Assembly: GCF_963082655.1 (NCBI RefSeq)
Contig: NC_081552.1
Location: forward strand, 94,587,582 to 94,651,581
DNA length: 64,000 nt
Origin: Stomoxys calcitrans
Lineage: Eukaryota > Arthropoda > Insecta > Diptera > Muscidae
Direction: 5' to 3'
The notes beneath the pieces are model-generated. The model was not told the origin of the DNA, ran no database searches, and was given only the letters and a program-made list of their open reading frames with translations. Of this stretch, positions 1-10,199 are shown one piece after another. Numbering within the stretch: position 1 is the first letter of the stretch; the number at the start of each line of letters is the position of its first letter. Position numbers and translations under genes: made by a program.

Positions 1-1008
1 AAAAAGTCTAATTAATTTGAGAGCATATTAGTTGGTTGGCTGCTAAGCAGGAAAGATGAAATTTAACACCATATCACAAAGAGGATAGGAGAGACATTTA
101 TCAAAGCTAAGTGATGAGCACGATGCTGCTGGAATTGGAGCGAAACTGAAACTTGATGGAAAATTCCATCTCAGCAAACACTGAGTTAAGTACGTGAAAT
201 GCTAAAGGCTTATCGTGGCGCAGTAGAATTTTGAAGTATTTTACCCAAGGTATCGTTTACCCAGGTGAATATGAGTATTAGTTTCCACCTTAGCTGAGAT
301 GCGTTATATTCTTCTTGGTACATCCATATATCTGCTAAGCACGTCACTTTTCTCTTAATTTGAATATTGTGGAAACACTTGCGCGGACCTGGCCCTCTGC
401 GCTTTTTTTAGCATGTTGTGTTTATTCAAATTTCCTCCACCGAAGTAAAGGTAATTTAGCAATTTGCTATATCCACCCTCCTCGTGCTTATCTATGCGAG
501 GTGCTGTAATAATTTTAATGCTCCTTAAATACCAACACATGCATCTCCATATGCATATCTGGCCGCACTCGTATGTGCAGAGTGGTGAATGAAAGATGAG
601 GAGCGTTTTTAGCTTCTTATTTTTGAACTATTTCCACATTAATTTTTTGCTGCGTTCTTTGGAAGCCAACGAACGACCCACTTTCTCAAACCAAATGGTA
701 ACGGTGGTGGTTACTGGGTTACCAGGCTCGCTGCAGGAGAACTTTCTTTAGTAAACCCACAGACACCACATCAGCAATGAATTCCCAACAATCAACACTA
801 CTTGTGGCCGAGGTTGTGTGCAAGCAAATTTGTATACATTGCTTTATGAATGAGGAGAATGAAGTATTTGTTGTGCTGATGCCACTTCTATTTGCTTCTT
901 ATGAGGATTAATTTACCTTTATTTTTAATAATAATGATGTTGGGATGAAAAGAACATTTGGCGCTATGAAGACGAACTGTAGTGGCACGACAGCTATCCT
1001 CTTCTTTT
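1..1008. other. AT-rich non-coding stretch
   Basis: I see no gene, recognisable transposon protein or long repeat here. The short open frames (for example near 355-540) have no family features and look like chance. Confidence 0.5.
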
Positions 1009-1475
1009 TATACCCTCCGCCATAAGATGGCGATATATTAGACATTCCGTTTGTAAAACCTAGAAATAGCGATCTGAGACCCTTTAAAACATATATAAAT
1101 TCTTGATCCTCTTGAGGTTTAAAGACGATCGAACCAATCTCCCATAAGTATTTTCTTGAGCCCCTAGAGGACACAGTTCTTAGCCGATTTAACTGTTACA
1201 TTGTATGATGCTTCCATCAAAAATTCAAAATTCAGGCCAATTATGGCCAATACAGTCAATAAACTGATATATCTCCCATATAAAACGATAGCACGAGTTG
1301 CCTTCTACAGCACCTAGAAAAAGCATTTAGCAAGTAGTGTTTTGTTATGATTTCTGAAATTCAAGCCATTTATGGTCCAAAACCATGTACTACCTTATAT
1401 AGACCCCATACGGTTAGGCTTCTGTTATGACTTCAAACATCAAAAGCAAGTATGGTCCTAATTGGTCCCTTTTCT
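1009..1475 (+). mobile_element. decayed DINE-1/Helentron-like element, subfamily A
   Basis: It starts with TATACCCTCCGCCATAAGAT, close to the TATACCCTCCACCAT sub-terminal repeat of the better copies in this window. The next block (GTTTGTAAAACC, then TATATAAATTCTTGATC) also matches them in order. Monomer pieces follow ('gatatatctcccatataaaacgat', written here as a description of the CCCATATAAA core). The GTCY tract and the terminal stem-loop are missing. Orientation is set by placing the stem-loop end at the 3' side, as in DINE-1. It is an old, truncated copy. Confidence 0.55.
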
Positions 1476-1534
1476 AATAAAGCTCTAATAAAAAAACGAT
1501 CTCCTGACTTGAAATCTGGAGCCTTCTAGAGGGA

Positions 1535-1995
1535 GAATTTATTCGTCCAGGGGCAACACACTAGTAAAAGGCTAAACTATGCAAATACAAGTGCGAGCTG
1601 AGAAGGGATCAGCACAAATCCTGGGTGGAATTTTGCAGCTCCGTAGAGGATACATCTGAGGCTTCTAAGCTAAGGAAGATCCTATCCTATTACCGTGGAA
1701 TATATTCAGAAGTCAGAGAATGTATGCACAATGTCTAGTGAGGAAACACTAGAATTATTCCTGGATATAAATTTATCGGGAACTGTCCGACGGACAACTT
1801 GGAGCTGGAAATGGTTGTCACTAATAAGTATTCGGCGGAGGTTGTTCCGAAAATTGTGTCTGAGTCAAAAATTCTTTGGCCTGTAAAAAGTTTCGATTCT
1901 TTGAAATCGCCAGTCTCTAGACAAAGTATACCGGTTGAATTGCAAGCGTAGTCTGATATACTGGCTCTGGGGTTGCTCTGCTTGCAACCAGGGCA
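1535..1995 (+). pseudogene. LINE ORF2 relic: linker and start of reverse transcriptase
   Basis: The plus strand carries broken pieces of an I-group LINE ORF2. 'KSWVEFCSSVE' occurs near 1615 and 'KILSYYRGIYSEV' near 1675. 'FDSLKSP...PVELQA' near 1890-1950 corresponds to the segment just before the first reverse-transcriptase motif. Frames change between pieces and stops are present, so it cannot be translated. The same segment occurs near 58040-58340, and its upstream endonuclease counterpart lies at 36785-37575. It would have encoded the retrotransposon's reverse transcriptase for target-primed integration. Confidence 0.6.
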
Positions 1996-2009
1996 ATTTT
2001 TACTCGAAT

Positions 2010-2025
2010 CCGACTCCGGAGTCGG
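2010..2025. repeat. 16-bp perfect palindrome
   Basis: CCGACTCCGGAGTCGG reads the same on both strands. A related CGGAGTC...GGCTCCGACTA pair lies at 8420-8450, so it may be part of a dispersed repeat. Function unknown. Confidence 0.5.
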
Positions 2026-2298
2026 TTCCAAACATTTAATTTTTATAATATTTTTTCAACAAAATTTATATGAACTTTAAAACCGACACGGATCACTGCA
2101 CGGATTCTGCACCAATGTACAGAAATTTTATGTTCAATTGTTTTATTTTTTGTAAAATAAATGGTTTAATTTATAGTTAATTTCCAGAGTATGATCATCG
2201 GCGGTGATCGAAATATTCGAAGAAGTAAAAGTAAAACGAATAATTAAAACAACAACGCCAACGACCAAGAACCAAAATAATAAGAAAATATAAAAATT

Positions 2299-2946
2299 TT
2301 TTGTTTGTTTCTCTTTCGAGGCGAGCTCAATGATCGGAGATGCAAATGGAAAATAAAAGCCAAAGATAGCAACACACACCAACCACTATGGGACGCGTTT
2401 CGTCTTTGGTTAGAAGACTTTTCAACCATATTAGGTGTGATGACTTCAAGGGCCGTGTGTTGGTATGTTGTATTTGAATCGTATTCATAGCGAAAACGCA
2501 TCTATGATACAATTATCACATTAACCACGCTCGACAACCCTGTCTATTAGCTGTGCTTTTCCCCATGCATGTATTTTTTGTGTAATGACGGCCACTCTTT
2601 CCGTGACAAATTACACTTCTTCCGTACTACCCATGATTTTGTGCATCTGTTGAAAGTTGTATTGATGGCTTCGAACGCTAAGACAGCGACAATGACTCTC
2701 TCTGTTGTTCCGTGTGTCCAGGTTCGAATCCCGGCCGGGCTCTGCCGAATTTAAAATTCTTCAAGTTTTTTGCCTGTTGTTGCTGATCATTAAATTTTTG
2801 TTTTGTTTGTTTCTCTTTCGAGACGAGCTCAATGATCCAAAGACGAAACGCGACCCATAGTGGTTGGTGTGTGTTGCTATCTTTGGCTTTCCATTTGCAT
2901 CTCTGATCATTGAGCTCGTCTCGAAAGAGACACAAACAAAAATTTT
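2299..2946. repeat. 110-bp inverted repeat with a 430-bp spacer
   Basis: The segment at about 2299-2411 recurs as its reverse complement at about 2838-2946, with roughly nine in ten bases conserved and one short indel in the AAATGGAAAATAAAAGCC part. A third, short direct copy at 2799-2837 (TTTCTCTTTCGAGACGAGCT) sits beside the right arm and can pair with its outer end, giving a small hairpin. The spacer contains a tRNA-like B box (2713-2727). It may be a fold-back element or a paired MITE; no coding capacity was recognised. Confidence 0.6.
2680..2760 (+). repeat. tRNA-like B-box segment
   Basis: GGTTCGAATCCCGGCC matches the T-arm/B-box of tRNA genes. I could not find a matching acceptor stem or a clear A box at tRNA spacing, so this is not called as a tRNA gene. 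A SINE fragment is the likelier source. Confidence 0.3.
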
Positions 2947-3120
2947 AAAAAAATTTAATGATCTTCGCCCTAACAGGCCAAAAACTTGAAAAATGGACTA
3001 CATAAAAATTAAAAAAAAAAAAATAATATTTTTATATCCTAATCCAATATGCTTTTAAAGGGTGATTTTTTAACTATTATTATGTTTCTGTCACTGGTTT
3101 AAACAACTCACGCACGTTTC

Positions 3121-3428
3121 GTGTTTTGTTTCACTGTATCTTACAAACGAACAACACTTGCACGCGTAACAATGGATTTATTGAGGGGCGGGTTCGGTGA
3201 ACATTTTATTTCACGTTCGGGATCTGTCAATTGGCAGCCTAGATCATGCGATTTAACGCCTTTAGACTATTTTTTGTGGGGCTATGTCAAAGCTCATGTC
3301 TATACAGACAATCAATTGGCGCATTGGAAGACATGCTTGATGGAGTTTGGCAAAATAATACGAATCAGATGGAGCATTTGAAGCGCAGTCACGGTCAATA
3401 TTTGCATAACAAAATCTTCAAACATTAA
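3121..3428 (+). pseudogene. mariner-type transposase, C-terminal fragment, frameshifted
   Basis: The first frame (to about 3320) contains 'NWQPRSCDLTPLDYFLWGYV', the signature around the third catalytic acid (the D of LDYF) of Tc1/mariner transposases. The reading then shifts to another frame, continuing with 'GALEDMLDGVWQNNTNQMEH' and ending at a stop near 3426. One frameshift near 3310-3320 and the missing N-terminal two thirds make it inactive. The intact family member would cut and paste the element at TA sites. Confidence 0.8.
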
Positions 3429-3524
3429 TATATATGGACCGTACTATCGATTCAAATAAAGATTTCATGCATTTTTCTGAATTTTATGTTTTTTTTTTTT
3501 AATAATTTTACTATAACTATGAGT

Positions 3525-4140
3525 CTTAAGGCGATGGGAAAATGGATAAAGGAAAGCAGCAGAGAGGAGATCATCCTTGAGGTCGAGTGCGAGTCGCTTT
3601 AGCCAGCGGCACAGTCTTAGATTGAGGGAACCCTAGTCAACGCAGTCCGACGAATGCGCATGCAACCCTGTGGAACAGCGAATCGGTCAGTAGCAACGCG
3701 AAAATTTTATGGGGGATCCAGATCGTGAGAAGACCAGGCTATTACTGTAAGGAAGTAAAAAGGAGGTTAGTATAGCTATTGGTATCATAACGGGACACAT
3801 AGGACTACGAGCTGACTTATGTAAAATCGGTGTGGCAAGTGATAGCATGTGTAGGGCATGCGGGGAAGATGATGAGACTTTGGAGCATTTCCTTTGTCAT
3901 TGCCCGGCTTGCGCGACCAACAGATACCGGCACATGGGACACAATACGAACCATCTAAGGGGCGTGTCATGGAAAACAATTAAGGATTGCGTGAGTAGCA
4001 CGGAAGTCCTATCTTCAATTTTTTTGAGGTTACTTTTTAGTTTTTAGAACGCACAACAAGCCGATTACTCGCTTTGGTGTATGTCTATAGTGGCATGGAA
4101 CAGATTAATATCTGCACCCTCTTTCCAACCTAACCTTCCT
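3525..4140 (+). pseudogene. LINE ORF2 C-terminus and 3' tail
   Basis: The frame at 3832-4047 reads 'CRACGEDDETLEHFLCHCPA', the cysteine/histidine-rich C-terminal motif of RNase H-bearing LINEs (I/R1/LOA-type group). Then come 'NRYRHMG' and a 3' UTR with a block 'GGCATGG...ATATCTGCACCCTCTTTCC' shared with 38000, 56440 and (reversed) 50240. The tail ends in CCTAACC. It is 5'-truncated, as is usual for LINE copies, and lies inside the mariner remnant. Confidence 0.7.
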
Positions 4141-4164
4141 ATAGCTCATAAAAATTCACCCTTT

Positions 4165-4845
4165 ATAACAAAAACAAAATTATTTTCTTAATATTTTGTG
4201 ATCATTAGGCGAATGACTAAAAACCGCTCCTGCTTACAAAAGTAGGAGCTTATCGCCATTAATTTACTTTGTTTAGTATAAAAACCACAAAATGCAAAAA
4301 AACTTTAAATTGGTTTCTGAGATATTTCACTCCTTACAAGTTTGAGCATAATTTTTGTTTGATTTTTTGAGCTATAAAATTTTTTGAGCCCCAAAACATG
4401 ACCTTGTATGATAGAAAAAACATTTTTTAACTAGGTTTCATTCGTCTACTTTACGCCAATTAAAGTTTAATTAATTCGAGCTAGAATTATTCAGGCAGTT
4501 CATCCGCCATCCGTTCAACAGATAGCCGAAATCACGATAGCGTTTGAACGAATGAGGCTATCCGCATGAAATCTTTCATAAATACATCTTATTGGTGTAG
4601 GCCGGTGGCCGTTGCAAATGGGTCATTTGGTCCAGATTGATTTTAGTTTATAATACTTAACAATTTTAAAACACTTAAAATTTTTTTCATTCTACGTTTC
4701 TACGGACTCTCAAACTGTTCGAAAACTGAGCTTATGCAAAAAGTGGCTGCAATTTTTTAATGTTTGTTTACAATACACCACTACTGCCATACAAGGAAGA
4801 GAGAAAGACCCATTAACAAGCATACCGATAACCTTAGAATGACTT
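4165..4845. other. AT-rich non-coding stretch
   Basis: Nothing recognised. There is a small inverted repeat around 4225-4255 (AGCTCCTGC-like halves: CGCTCCTGCTTACAAAAGTAGGAGCT spans it), too short to classify. Confidence 0.4.
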
Positions 4846-4990
4846 TCTGATTCGATTTAGCTATGTCCGTCTGTCTTTCTGTCCATGTTAGTTTGTGTAC
4901 AAATTTATTTCAGGCATCTTTTTGAACCAGTGAAAACAGCCAGGAGGTGGCGCTAATTTGGAGAAGCCAACATGAACAGAAAGAGGGCAG
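4845..4990 (+). mobile_element. possible Helentron-type fragment with GTCY tract
   Basis: GATTTAGCTATGTCCGTCTG resembles the 'GATCTAGCCATGTCCGTC' block of DINE-1-like elements and is followed by a short GTCY run. The flanking sequence differs from subfamilies A-C here but resembles 49550-49690. Weak call. Confidence 0.3.
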
Positions 4991-5199
4991 AGTGGTCAAA
5001 ATTAATCATACATAATTTATCTTTGTTGTGACAACCTATCGGTCCTTTGAATAAAGAAAAATAAAATATTGTTTGAGGTATTATTTTTTAACTTTCCTAC
5101 CCAAGACGGTGTTTAAGGTAGTTTAAGTGCCAATCTTTGCCAAAGAAAAAAATAGATATAAATATATAAATATATATAAATTCTATAGAAAAAGAATTT

Positions 5200-5765
5200 T
5201 AGAAATATAGGGAAATAGGCTTTTTAATATTTTGATTTCGGAAGGTGGCGGACCCTTCCCCGTTAACCAAAAACAAAAGTGGACCGATCGGATCAATATA
5301 GGAATTAAATGAAAGTTATTGGAGAGTATGTGTATGACATTTAAATGTATGACATTAAAATTTGCGTACAAGTCTAGGTGGCGCTTTTCATCCCATCCTA
5401 AAAATACGTCAAATAGGTTAATTTACCCATTTTGACAATATGGGACTCAAATGCAAGGTAATTGAGAGTTGAATACGAATATAATATCCAATTTTGGAGT
5501 CAAGTGTTTGGAAGTTCGCCCTAAAGCATCCCCTAAACTGAACTTAATTTTCGAACAATATGGAGCTCGAATCAACTGTACTTGGGTGTAAGGAACGAAT
5601 TTGATATCTATTTTCCGGGCAAAATGCCGGTAGCCGCCCCAGCCTCAATACACCCTCCAAACGGTTCATATTGACCGACCATGCTAATATGGGGCTCAAA
5701 TTAAAAGGATTTGGGAGTGCAGCACGAATTTGATATTCATATTTGAGTCTAAATATTTGCTGAAA
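5200..5765 (-). mobile_element. 130-bp tandem-repeat element (CTAGCTGA type), part
   Basis: The stretch is built from reversed monomers containing 'ATATGGGGCTCAAAT', 'TTTGGGAGT' and 'GATAT', the complement of the monomers at 59-61 kb. It is probably the distal part of the reverse copy whose proximal end lies at 6893-8276, separated by later insertions. Confidence 0.55.
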
Positions 5766-5950
5766 AAAAATTATACTCTTTTTTATGGTTGCCTATTACT
5801 TGTTTTGATTGCTATAAGCATTTTTTAGAATTTTGGTTGGAAGACATTCTTTTAATTTCTGGAATATTACTGTAAAAAAGCTACCTAATCCATCAATTGG
5901 TATACATTTCGAAATGTGGCTGCGGTGGTATTTTTGTTATTACTCTTCTA

Positions 5951-6548
5951 AAGGGTGATTTTTTTGAGGTTAGGATTTTCATGCATTAGTATTTGACAGA
6001 TCACGTGGGATTTCAGACATGGTGTCAAAGAGAAAGATGCTCAGTATGCTTTGACATTTCATCATGAATAGACTTACTAACGAGCAACGCTTGCAAATCA
6101 TTGAATTTTATTACCAAAATCAGTGTTCGGTTCGAAATGTGTTCATTCACCGTAACGTTGCGTCCAACAGCATCTTTGAAAAAATACGGTCCAATGATTC
6201 CACCAGCGTACAAACCACACCAAACAGTGCATTTTTCGGGATGCATGGGCAGTTCTTGAACGGCTTCTGGTTGCTCTTCACTCCAAATGCGGCAATTTTG
6301 CTTATTTACGTAGCCATTCAACCAGAAATGAGCCTCATCGCTGAACAAAATTTGTCGATTCACTGAAAATGATTTCACTGAAAATGATTCACTGAAAATA
6401 ATTTGCAAGCGTTGCTCGTTAGTAAGTCTATTCATGATGAAATGTCAAAGCATACTGAGCATCTTTCTCTTTGACACCATGTCTGAAATCCCACGTGATC
6501 TGTCAAATACTAATGCATGAAAATCCTAACCTCAAAAAAATCACCCTT
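5951..6548. mobile_element. fold-back mariner derivative, copy 1
   Basis: A 598-bp element is flanked by TA on both sides (5949-5950 and 6549-6550). Its ends (5951-6098 and 6401-6548) are 148-bp perfect inverted repeats. Each arm contains the start codon and first dozen codons of a transposase ('MNRLTNEQRLQI'). The left half continues with the transposase N-terminus to about 6143. It then switches to an inverted fragment of the catalytic domain (minus strand 'FSDEAHFWLNGYVNKQNCRI'). Both ends therefore come from the 5' end of the parent element. Near-identical copies are at 9461 and 23494. It is non-autonomous. Confidence 0.85.
6025..6435 (-). pseudogene. chimeric truncated mariner transposase frame (copy 1)
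   Basis: On the minus strand the first 13 residues of the transposase (from the right arm) run in frame into a catalytic-domain piece with 'FSDEAHFWLNGYVNKQN' (the second D of the DDE/D triad), then 'WCGLYAGGIIGPYFF' and 'VTVN'. After that it runs into antisense of the left arm. The helix-turn-helix DNA-binding domain and the third catalytic acid are missing, so it cannot be a working transposase. Here duplicated CACTGAAAATGATT units sit between the two parts; copy 3 has a longer version. Confidence 0.75.
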
Positions 6549-6599
6549 TACAATAATTTGTACTTGACTGGCATAGTCTTTTGTTTCTAAATTAAAAAA

Positions 6600-6892
6600 A
6601 CAAAAAAGATTATGGAAAATATACATTCAATGGTGATTATAAGCATCCACTGAGACACACATTTACATTTGTATTTTACTTTTTCATATAAAATACCCTT
6701 CATAATTAAGCAGCAGTAATTTTCAGCAAACAACAGTCTTTTTAGCAGTAAGCCTGCTGCTCTGAAATTGCAGAACTACTGCTGTAATATCAGAACTACA
6801 GCTACAATAGCAACAAAATTATATACTAATATTCAGCAGACAGTGTTTGCTATTTTCAGCAAACATTTTTCGATGAGTGTACACCATTCACG
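6600..6892. repeat. CAGCAAAC-rich repeat
   Basis: Short motifs CAGCAAACA and its complement recur (6727, 6835-6865), ending in 'GATGAGTGTACA'. A similar stretch with the end 'TTTCTTTGAGTGTA' occurs at 61030-61445. It is probably a MITE of unknown superfamily. Confidence 0.4.
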
Positions 6893-6926
6893 ACAATATG
6901 GAGCTCAAAAGAAAGGTTGTTGAGAG
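6893..6926 (-). mobile_element. 130-bp tandem-repeat element, split monomer
   Basis: 'CAATATGGAGCTCAAAAGAA' is the start of a reversed monomer. It resumes at 7578 with 'AACTAATTTGATATCCAATT', so the Helentron at 6927-7577 interrupted it. Confidence 0.55.
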
Positions 6927-7577
6927 AAAACAAGCAAAAGCGTGCTAAGTTCGGCCAGGCCGAATCTTGGGAACCCACCACCATGGATTCTGCTATAATA
7001 TGGGAGCTATATCTAGTTAAAGACCGAAATGGACCGTACTTGGCAGAGTTGTTGAGAGTCATAACAGAACACTATACGCAAAATTTCAGCCAAATCGAAT
7101 AAAAATCGTGGCTTGTAAGGACTCAAGAAGTGTAATCGGGCGATCGGTTTATATGGGAGCTATATCATGTTCTTGACCGATTTGAACCGTACTTTTCACA
7201 GTTGTTGAAAGTCATAACAAAACATCATGTCCAAAAATTCAGCCAAATCGGATGAAAATTGCGGTTTCCAGGGGTTCAAGAAATCAAATCGGGAGATCGG
7301 TTTATATGGGGGCTATATCCAAATCTAAACCGATATGGTCCATTTGCAATCCTCAACGACCTAGATCAATATAAAATATCTGTGCAAAATTTCAACCCGC
7401 AAGCTCTACGCATTCGACAGCTATCGTGATTTCGACGGACGGACATGGCTAGTTCGAATAGGAATTTCGAGACGATCAAGAATATATATACTTTATGGGG
7501 TCCAAATCAATATTTCTAGGTGTTACAAACGGAATGGCTAGTTTAGCATACCCCGATCCTATGGTGGTGGGTATAAA
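6927..7577 (-). mobile_element. DINE-1/Helentron-like element, subfamily C
   Basis: Read on the minus strand it runs from TATACCCACCACCATAGG to a stem-loop TTCGGCCTGGCCGAA followed by CTTAGCACGCTTTTGCTTG. This matches the organisation of DINE-1: sub-terminal inverted repeats plus a 3' hairpin. It carries about two monomers with 'CGGTTTATATGGGAGCTATA' and a short GACGGACGGACA tract. It has no protein, so it is non-autonomous and relies on a Rep/helicase encoded elsewhere. It lies inside a monomer of the 130-bp element. Confidence 0.7.
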
Positions 7578-8276
7578 AACTAATTTGATATCCAATTGAA
7601 GAGCCATGTGTTTTTGGAGTCATCCCACTCCAAAACACCTCCCTTTTATATAAAAGCTAGTTGGGATGGAAATTGATTGATTTTTGGGAAATTTATACTC
7701 TATTTCGGGACAAAGACCATGGGGTTCACCCCGCCCTCAAACAGAACTTATTTACCGGTCATGTAATTATGGGGCTCAAATAAAATGTATTTGAAAATAA
7801 AGCACGAATCTTATACTTAATTTAAGGTCCAACTGTCTGGGTGGCCAAAACACACCCGAAATACCCTCTAAACAGTAAATATATTTACCAATACGGTAAT
7901 ATATGACTCAAAAGAAAGGCATTTGGGAGTGGAGTAAAATTTTGGCTAGGAACCGAGCAGGGGCAAACTTCTCACACATCAATGAGTGCTTTCCGATTTA
8001 AGTTTAAACTTAATGATTAGGACCCTAGCCGAGTCCGAACGGCGTGCTGCAGTGCGACACCTCGACAAATGTCGCCAGCATTAAGAGGGAATAACCACCG
8101 ATTTAAGTTCTGTCCGCTGTTCTCGCCAGAATTCGAACGCAGGCGTTCAGCGTCATAGGCGGACATAGGCTACAGTGGCACGATTTCGATATCCACATTC
8201 AGGGCGATGTGTCCCCACCCTAAAAAGGTTTTAGAGAGTTATAGAAGGCCCAGCGGAGCGGGCCCGGTTCGGCTAG
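7578..8276 (-). mobile_element. 130-bp tandem-repeat element, proximal end, carrying a SINE
   Basis: On the minus strand it begins CTAGCCGAACCGGGCCCGCT, the same opening as the copies at 29598 and 59016. It continues into monomers. A SINE sits between 'GGATATCGAAATCGTGCCA' and 'AATTTTACTCCACTCCCAAA', the same junctions as in the copy at 29598. Confidence 0.65.
7943..8192 (-). mobile_element. tRNA-derived SINE, copy 1
   Basis: The minus strand has a B-box-like GCGTTCGAATTCTGGCGAGA, then GGTGGTTATTCCCTCTTAAT, GCACGCCGTTCGGACTCGGC and GTGAGAAGTTTGCCCCTG, in the same order as six other copies in the window. SINEs of this kind are transcribed by RNA polymerase III and moved by a LINE. The 5' end is altered (CTGTAGCCTATG). 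Confidence 0.7.
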
Positions 8277-8495
8277 TAATTGAAATAAAATACAAGAAGA
8301 CCTCGAATTAAAAAACACCAAAATTAAATACAACAGTCTACTATAAAAATAGCAACATTTTTTCTAACAAATTTTTAGAATTTTTTTTTTTTTTTGTTAA
8401 AACATTTTTGTTTTCCATAGTCGGAGTCTAGAAAATTATCTCGGCTCCGACTACGGACAAAAGAAATGTTTCAAAAAAAAAAAAAAAAAAAAAAA

Positions 8496-9218
8496 AACAA
8501 GTAAAAGCGTGCTAAGTTCGGCCGGGCCGAATCTTATATACCCTCCACCATGAATCACATTTGTCGAGTTCTTTTCCCGGCATCTCTTATTAGGCAAAAA
8601 AAGGATATAAGAAAAGATTTGCTCTGCTATTAGAGCGATATCAAGATATGGTCCGGTTTGGACCACAATTAAATTATATGTTGGAGACCTGTGTAAAATG
8701 TCAGCCAATTCGAAAAAGAATTGCGCCCTTTGGGGGCTCAAGAAGTCAAGACCCAAGATCGGTTTATATGACAGCTATATAAGGTTATGGACCGATTTGA
8801 ACGATACTTGGCACAGTTGTTGGATATCATAACAAAATACGTCGTGCAAAATTTCATTCCAATCGGATAAGAATTGCGCACTCTATAGGCTCAAGAAGTC
8901 AAGACCCAAGATCGGTTTATATGGCAGCTATATAAAAACATGGACCGATATGGCCCATTTACAATTCCAACCGACCTACACTAATAAGAAGTATTTGTGC
9001 AAAATTTCAAGCGGCTAGCTTTACTCCTTCCGAAGTTAGCTTGCTTTCGACAGACAGACGGACGGACGGACAGACGGACGTACATGGCTATATCGTCATA
9101 AAATCTCACGACGATCAAGAATATATATACTTTATGGGGTCTCAGACGAATATTTCGAGTAGTTACAATCAGAATGACGAAATTAGTATACCCCCCATCT
9201 TATGGTGGAGGGTATAAA
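8496..9218 (-). mobile_element. DINE-1/Helentron-like element, subfamily A
   Basis: On the minus strand it runs from TATACCCTCCACCATAAGAT through TATATATTCTTGATCGTC and a GTCY tract (about 9048-9082) to the hairpin TTCGGCCCGGCCGAA and CTTAGCACGCTTTTACTTG. The sub-terminal repeat TATACCCTCCACCAT is inverted at the two ends. About two to three 153-bp monomers lie between. It is preceded by a 23-base A run (8474-8496). Confidence 0.8.
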
Positions 9219-9460
9219 ATCAAATAAAATAAAATTCTAAAAATTTTCCTTCTGTTCAGTACTCAGCTAAGAGATAATGTAATTACGACAGAGAAGCACA
9301 AAATGAAAATGAGATAGTATGTGTGTGTTAATCTCTGAAACAATTTTTTAATTCTCTCCATGATTGAAAAATAAATAATTTGACACAACCAATGAATTTT
9401 TTGTATGTAAACACAATATTAAGCAAATTTAATAAAGTTTTATTTCCTGCCTTGCATTTA
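9219..9460. other. AT-rich spacer
   Basis: No feature recognised between the Helentron and the mariner derivative. Confidence 0.4.
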
Positions 9461-10038
9461 AAGGGTGATATTTTTGAGGTTAGGATTTTCATGCATTAGT
9501 ATTTGACAGATCACGTGGGATTTCAGACATGGTGTCAAAGAGAAAGATGCTCAGTATGCTTTGACATTTCATCATGAATAGACTTACTAACGAGCAACGC
9601 TTGCAAATCATTGAATTTTATTACCAAAATCAGTGTTCGAAATGTGTTCATTCACCGTAACGTTGCGTCCAACAGCATCTTTGAAAAAATACGGTCCAAT
9701 GATTCCACCAGCGTACAAACCACACCAAACAGTGCATTTTTCGGGATGCATGGGCAGTTCTTGAACGGCTTCTGGTTGCTCTTCACTCCAAATGCGGCAA
9801 TTTTGCTTATTTACGTAGCCATTCAACCAGAAATGAGCCTCATCGCTGAACAAAATTTGTCGATTCACTGAAAATGATTCACTGAAAATGATTTGCAAGC
9901 GTTGCTCGTTAGTAAGTCTATTCATGATGAAATGTCAAAGCATACTGAGCATCTTTCTCTTTGACACCATGTCTGAAATCCCACGTGATCTGTCAAATAC
10001 TAATGCATGAAAATCCTAACCTCAAAAAAATCACCCTT
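9461..10038. mobile_element. fold-back mariner derivative, copy 2
   Basis: A 578-bp element flanked by TA (9459-9460 and 10039-10040). Arms are 9461-9608 and 9891-10038, again 148 bp, with one mismatch near the left tip. A 6-base deletion near 9638 removes GGTTCG relative to copies 1 and 3. The inner structure is the same: transposase 5' end, inverted catalytic fragment, inverted 5' end. Confidence 0.85.
9608..9925 (-). pseudogene. chimeric truncated mariner transposase frame (copy 2)
   Basis: Same arrangement as copy 1: 13 N-terminal residues, then 'RQILFSDEAHFWLNGYVNKQ' through 'VTVNEHISN'. The frame closes at 105 residues because of the small deletion at the far junction. DNA-binding domain and last catalytic acid are absent. 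Confidence 0.7.
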
Positions 10039-10199
10039 TATTTTAGATTGAAAACAGAAAAATTATGATTACAGCCATATGTGTGTTCATTCGTTGCTGT
10101 CTCAAAAACGACCGAAGCCAAGCGAATAAGAATATGTGTGAATTGATCATCAACGCTAGCGAATAGAAACTTTTAGTTTTGAGCACCTCTGTATTACGA

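Larger units (their letters stand above)
3058..4163 (+). mobile_element. Tc1/mariner remnant with a LINE tail inside
   Basis: The left end AAGGGTGATTTTTTAAC follows a TA dinucleotide (3056-3057). The right end TTCACCCTT is followed by TA (4164-4165), as expected for a mariner target duplication. Between them lie the C-terminal part of a transposase (3121-3428) and then a LINE 3' tail (about 3525-4140). A related left end occurs at 40722. The middle and N-terminus of the transposase are gone. Confidence 0.65.

Noticed and set aside
2680..2760. tRNA gene at the GGTTCGAATCCCGG motif
   Set aside because: No pairing 5' acceptor arm or A box at the right distance.
6064..6366. Plus-strand 100-codon frame starting MNRLTNEQRLQI in the fold-back mariner (also 23607-23933)
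   Set aside because: After about 28 residues it reads antisense through the inverted catalytic fragment, so the rest is not transposase.
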